DNA of 18,948 nt from CAVSWN01 sp046728115. GTDB taxonomy: Bacteria > Acidobacteriota > Vicinamibacteria > Vicinamibacterales > CAVVIG01. The DNA is taken from contig JBKPDW010000636.1 of NCBI GenBank assembly GCA_046728115.1, forward strand, positions 1 through 18,948. The letters run 5' to 3'. Positions 16,837-18,948 of the stretch are shown here, piece after piece (the stretch's first letter is position 1; the number at the start of each line of letters is the position of its first letter). Position numbers and translations under genes: made by a program. The notes beneath the pieces are model-generated. The model did no database searches and was not told the DNA's origin. It saw only the letters and a list, made by a program, of their open reading frames with translations.

Positions 16837-18948
16837 ATGACCAGACGGCTCGAGCCAGTTGTCATGATCCTCCTCGTGGCGCTCGTTGCCGGCGGCTGCG
16901 CCGCCACTCGCGCGTTTCGCGACGGCGACACCGCCATGCGCGCCGGCAATCTCGACGAAGCGGTAGCGCAGTACCGCAAGGCGGCGCTCGCATCGCCGGA
17001 CAATCCGAACTACAAGATCGCTCTTGAACGGGCGACGCTGGCGGCCTCGCGATCGCACCTCGATAAAGCCCGCGAATTCGAGCAGAACGATCAGCTCGAG
17101 GCGGCGCTGGGCGAGTACAAGCAAGCCGCCGAGTACGACCCGAGCAACCGCCTGGCGGTCTCGAAGATCGCCGAACTCAAACGCACGATTCGCGATCGGG
17201 TGGAGGCGTCGCGCCCCAAACCGCCGATTACGGAGATGCGCGAGCGCGTGCGGGCGGCCTCGCAGGAGCCGGTGCTGAACCCCGCGTCGCGCGAGCCGTT
17301 GAATCTGAGTTTTCCGAATACGAGCCTGCGCGACGTCCTGAATTTCATCGCGAACGCCACTGGCATCAACGTCACGTACGACCGCGACGTGCAGGACCGC
17401 CTGGTGCAGATCAACCTCAACGGCGTGACGCTGGAACAGGCACTCAACCAGATCATGGCGATGAATCAGGTTGCGTACAAGATCGTCAGCGAGCGATCGA
17501 TCTTCGTCTTCCCCGACACGCAGCCGAAGCATGCGGTCTACGACGAACAGGTCGTCCGGACGTTCTATGTCTCGCACGCCGATGCCACCGAGCTCACGCA
17601 GACGCTGAGCACGATCATCCGGCTTCCCGGCGTCGCGGTCGTCCCGGCCATCGTCGCCAACAAGACGGCCAACACCATCACCGTGCGCGCCACGGCGCCT
17701 GTCGTGCAGATCATCGAAAAGATCATCCAGCAGAACGACAAGCCGAGGGCCGAGATCGTCGTAGACGTCGAGATCCTCGAAGTCGACCGTTCGCGCACGA
17801 AAGTCTACGGGATCAACCTGTCGGACTACGCGCTCGGCACCATCTTTTCGCCGGAAGTCTCTCCCAACGCCACGACCACCACGACAGCCGGCGGAGCGAC
17901 CGGCGGTGGAGGCACGGGCACTGTGGCCGGAGGCACCCAGACCTCGACGACCGCCGGGGTGTCCACTCCGCCGACGGGCGTCAAGCCGCCGCCGCCGTTC
18001 AATGTGAACACGATCTCGCGCGGCGTCAGCGCGGCGGACTTCTACCTGGCCGTTCCGACAGCGATCGTCAACTTCCTCGAGACCGACGCTCACACGCGCA
18101 TCATCGCGAAGCCGCAGATTCGTGGCGCGGAAGGCGCGAAGTTCACGCTGAAACTCGGCGACAAGGTGCCGGTCATCTCGACGAGCTATACGCCGATCGC
18201 GACCGGCGGCGCGGGCGTGAATCCGTTGAGCTCGTACCAGTATCAGGACGTCGGCGTGAATCTGGATCTGACGCCGCGCGTGACGCTCGAAGGCGACATC
18301 CTCATGGATCTCACCGTCGAAGACACGTCGCGCAAGGCCGACGTCATCATCGCCGGCGTGAACATTCCGTCGTTCGGCCAGCGCACGGTGACGACGCGCC
18401 TTCGCCTGCGGGACGGTGAATCGAACCTGCTGGCGGGTCTGTTCCAGGAAAACACCTTCGATTCGATCAGGGGCTTTCCCGGCGCGATTCACGTGCCCGT
18501 GCTCAAGCAGCTGTTTTCCGGCAACAACAAGTCGAGCGATCAGACCGACATCGTGATGCTGCTGACGCCGCACATCGTGCGGACGCACGAGATCACCGAG
18601 GACGACCTGAAACCGCTGTACATCGGGTCGCAGCAGAATCTCGGCGTCGGTGGAGGACCTCCGCCGCTGATAGCGCCGCCGCTCGGCGAGGCCGCCCCCG
18701 CCGCGCCGCCGGTTGCGGCACCGGGCCCGCAGCCCGGGTTCGCGACCGTCACGCCGCCCGGAGAGATCGTGTCCGCGCCGAACCCCCAGCGCGGTCCCGG
18801 CGGAACGACCGTCGCGGCGCCGCCGGGGACCTCGCCAGTACCTGGAACGGTGCTCGTGCCGCCGCAACCGCCGCAGGCTCCACCGGCGGTGGTTCCGGTG
18901 CCGCCGCCCGAAACACCGGCACAGCCGGCCGCCCCTGCCGCGCAACCG
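16837..18948 (+). CDS. gspD: outer-membrane secretin (GspD/PilQ family), 3' end cut by window edge
   Basis: The plus frame is open for 704 codons from ATG 16837 to the right edge. The signal ends in LVAGGC (Cys21), so it is probably a lipoprotein. Residues about 24-130 form TPR-like helices (GDTAMRAGNLDEAVAQYRKA). An N0/STN-type domain follows at about 155-227, an N1/NolW-type domain at about 243-303, and the secretin core at about 308-590. Core marks are RIIAKPQIRG (431-440), DVGVNLDLTPRV (481-492), RLRLRDGESNLLAGL (531-545), GFPGAIHVPVLKQLF (546-560) and TDIVMLLTPHIVR (570-582). A Thr/Gly-rich insert at about 344-390 interrupts the start of the core. After residue 605 the sequence is Pro/Ala-rich to the edge. 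It forms the multimeric outer-membrane channel. No AMIN domain is seen, unlike classical PilQ. The start has no Shine-Dalgarno and lies 32 bp after the PilP-like gene. Confidence 0.95.
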   Translation, partial: MTRRLEPVVMILLVALVAGGCAATRAFRDGDTAMRAGNLDEAVAQYRKAALASPDNPNYKIALERATLAASRSHLDKAREFEQNDQLEAALGEYKQAAEYDPSNRLAVSKIAELKRTIRDRVEASRPKPPITEMRERVRAASQEPVLNPASREPLNLSFPNTSLRDVLNFIANATGINVTYDRDVQDRLVQINLNGVTLEQALNQIMAMNQVAYKIVSERSIFVFPDTQPKHAVYDEQVVRTFYVSHADATELTQTLSTIIRLPGVAVVPAIVANKTANTITVRATAPVVQIIEKIIQQNDKPRAEIVVDVEILEVDRSRTKVYGINLSDYALGTIFSPEVSPNATTTTTAGGATGGGGTGTVAGGTQTSTTAGVSTPPTGVKPPPPFNVNTISRGVSAADFYLAVPTAIVNFLETDAHTRIIAKPQIRGAEGAKFTLKLGDKVPVISTSYTPIATGGAGVNPLSSYQYQDVGVNLDLTPRVTLEGDILMDLTVEDTSRKADVIIAGVNIPSFGQRTVTTRLRLRDGESNLLAGLFQENTFDSIRGFPGAIHVPVLKQLFSGNNKSSDQTDIVMLLTPHIVRTHEITEDDLKPLYIGSQQNLGVGGGPPPLIAPPLGEAAPAAPPVAAPGPQPGFATVTPPGEIVSAPNPQRGPGGTTVAAPPGTSPVPGTVLVPPQPPQAPPAVVPVPPPETPAQPAAPAAQP

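Noticed and set aside
16597..18945. A 782-codon open frame on the minus strand opposite the secretin gene
   Set aside because: It is rich in Arg, His, Gly and Asp and resembles no family. The plus strand encodes an unmistakable secretin. It is a GC-rich mirror frame.

Overview
The window is high-GC bacterial DNA with tightly packed genes on both strands and no RNA genes, CRISPR array or intact mobile element. The best guess for the organism is an acidobacterium, possibly of the Vicinamibacteria type. Support comes from a full-length permease of the ADOP family (acidobacterial duplicated orphan permease, a family named for this phylum) and from a PilMNO/secretin operon of a kind common there. 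This is inference from gene content; no 16S rRNA or other decisive marker is present.

Left part (1-5232): an ADOP-type MacB/FtsX permease on the minus strand runs off the left edge, missing only its last few codons. It is divergent from a serine beta-lactamase-like hydrolase on the plus strand. That gene converges on a YifB/ComM-type AAA+ ATPase on the minus strand.

Middle part (5233-9591): all genes are on the minus strand. A LysM lytic transglycosylase of the MltD type has a roughly 250 bp upstream region rich in inverted repeats, including a 52 bp imperfect palindrome. Upstream of it lies a compact two-gene bacterial microcompartment (BMC) unit: a PduA-like hexameric shell protein followed by an acylating aldehyde dehydrogenase. 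The dehydrogenase has an unusual C-terminal tail of about 110 residues. No pentamer, phosphotransacylase or signature enzyme is nearby, so this looks like a satellite BMC locus. It is the most interesting system in the window.

Right part (9592-18948): everything is on the plus strand. A predicted lipoprotein and an Slt-type lytic transglycosylase form a pair behind a TATAAT promoter. A translationally coupled operon for a type IV pilus / type II secretion-like machine follows: inner-membrane platform protein (PilC/GspF), assembly ATPase (PilB/GspE), PilM, PilN, PilO, a PilP/GspC-like anchored protein, and a lipidated outer-membrane secretin that runs off the right edge. The ATPase drives the platform, PilM/N/O and the PilP-like protein would link it across the periplasm, and the secretin forms the outer-membrane gate. 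The adjacent transglycosylase could open peptidoglycan for the assembly.

All noncoding gaps are shorter than 300 bp. The largest are 5233-5412 and 7162-7411, and both are described below.
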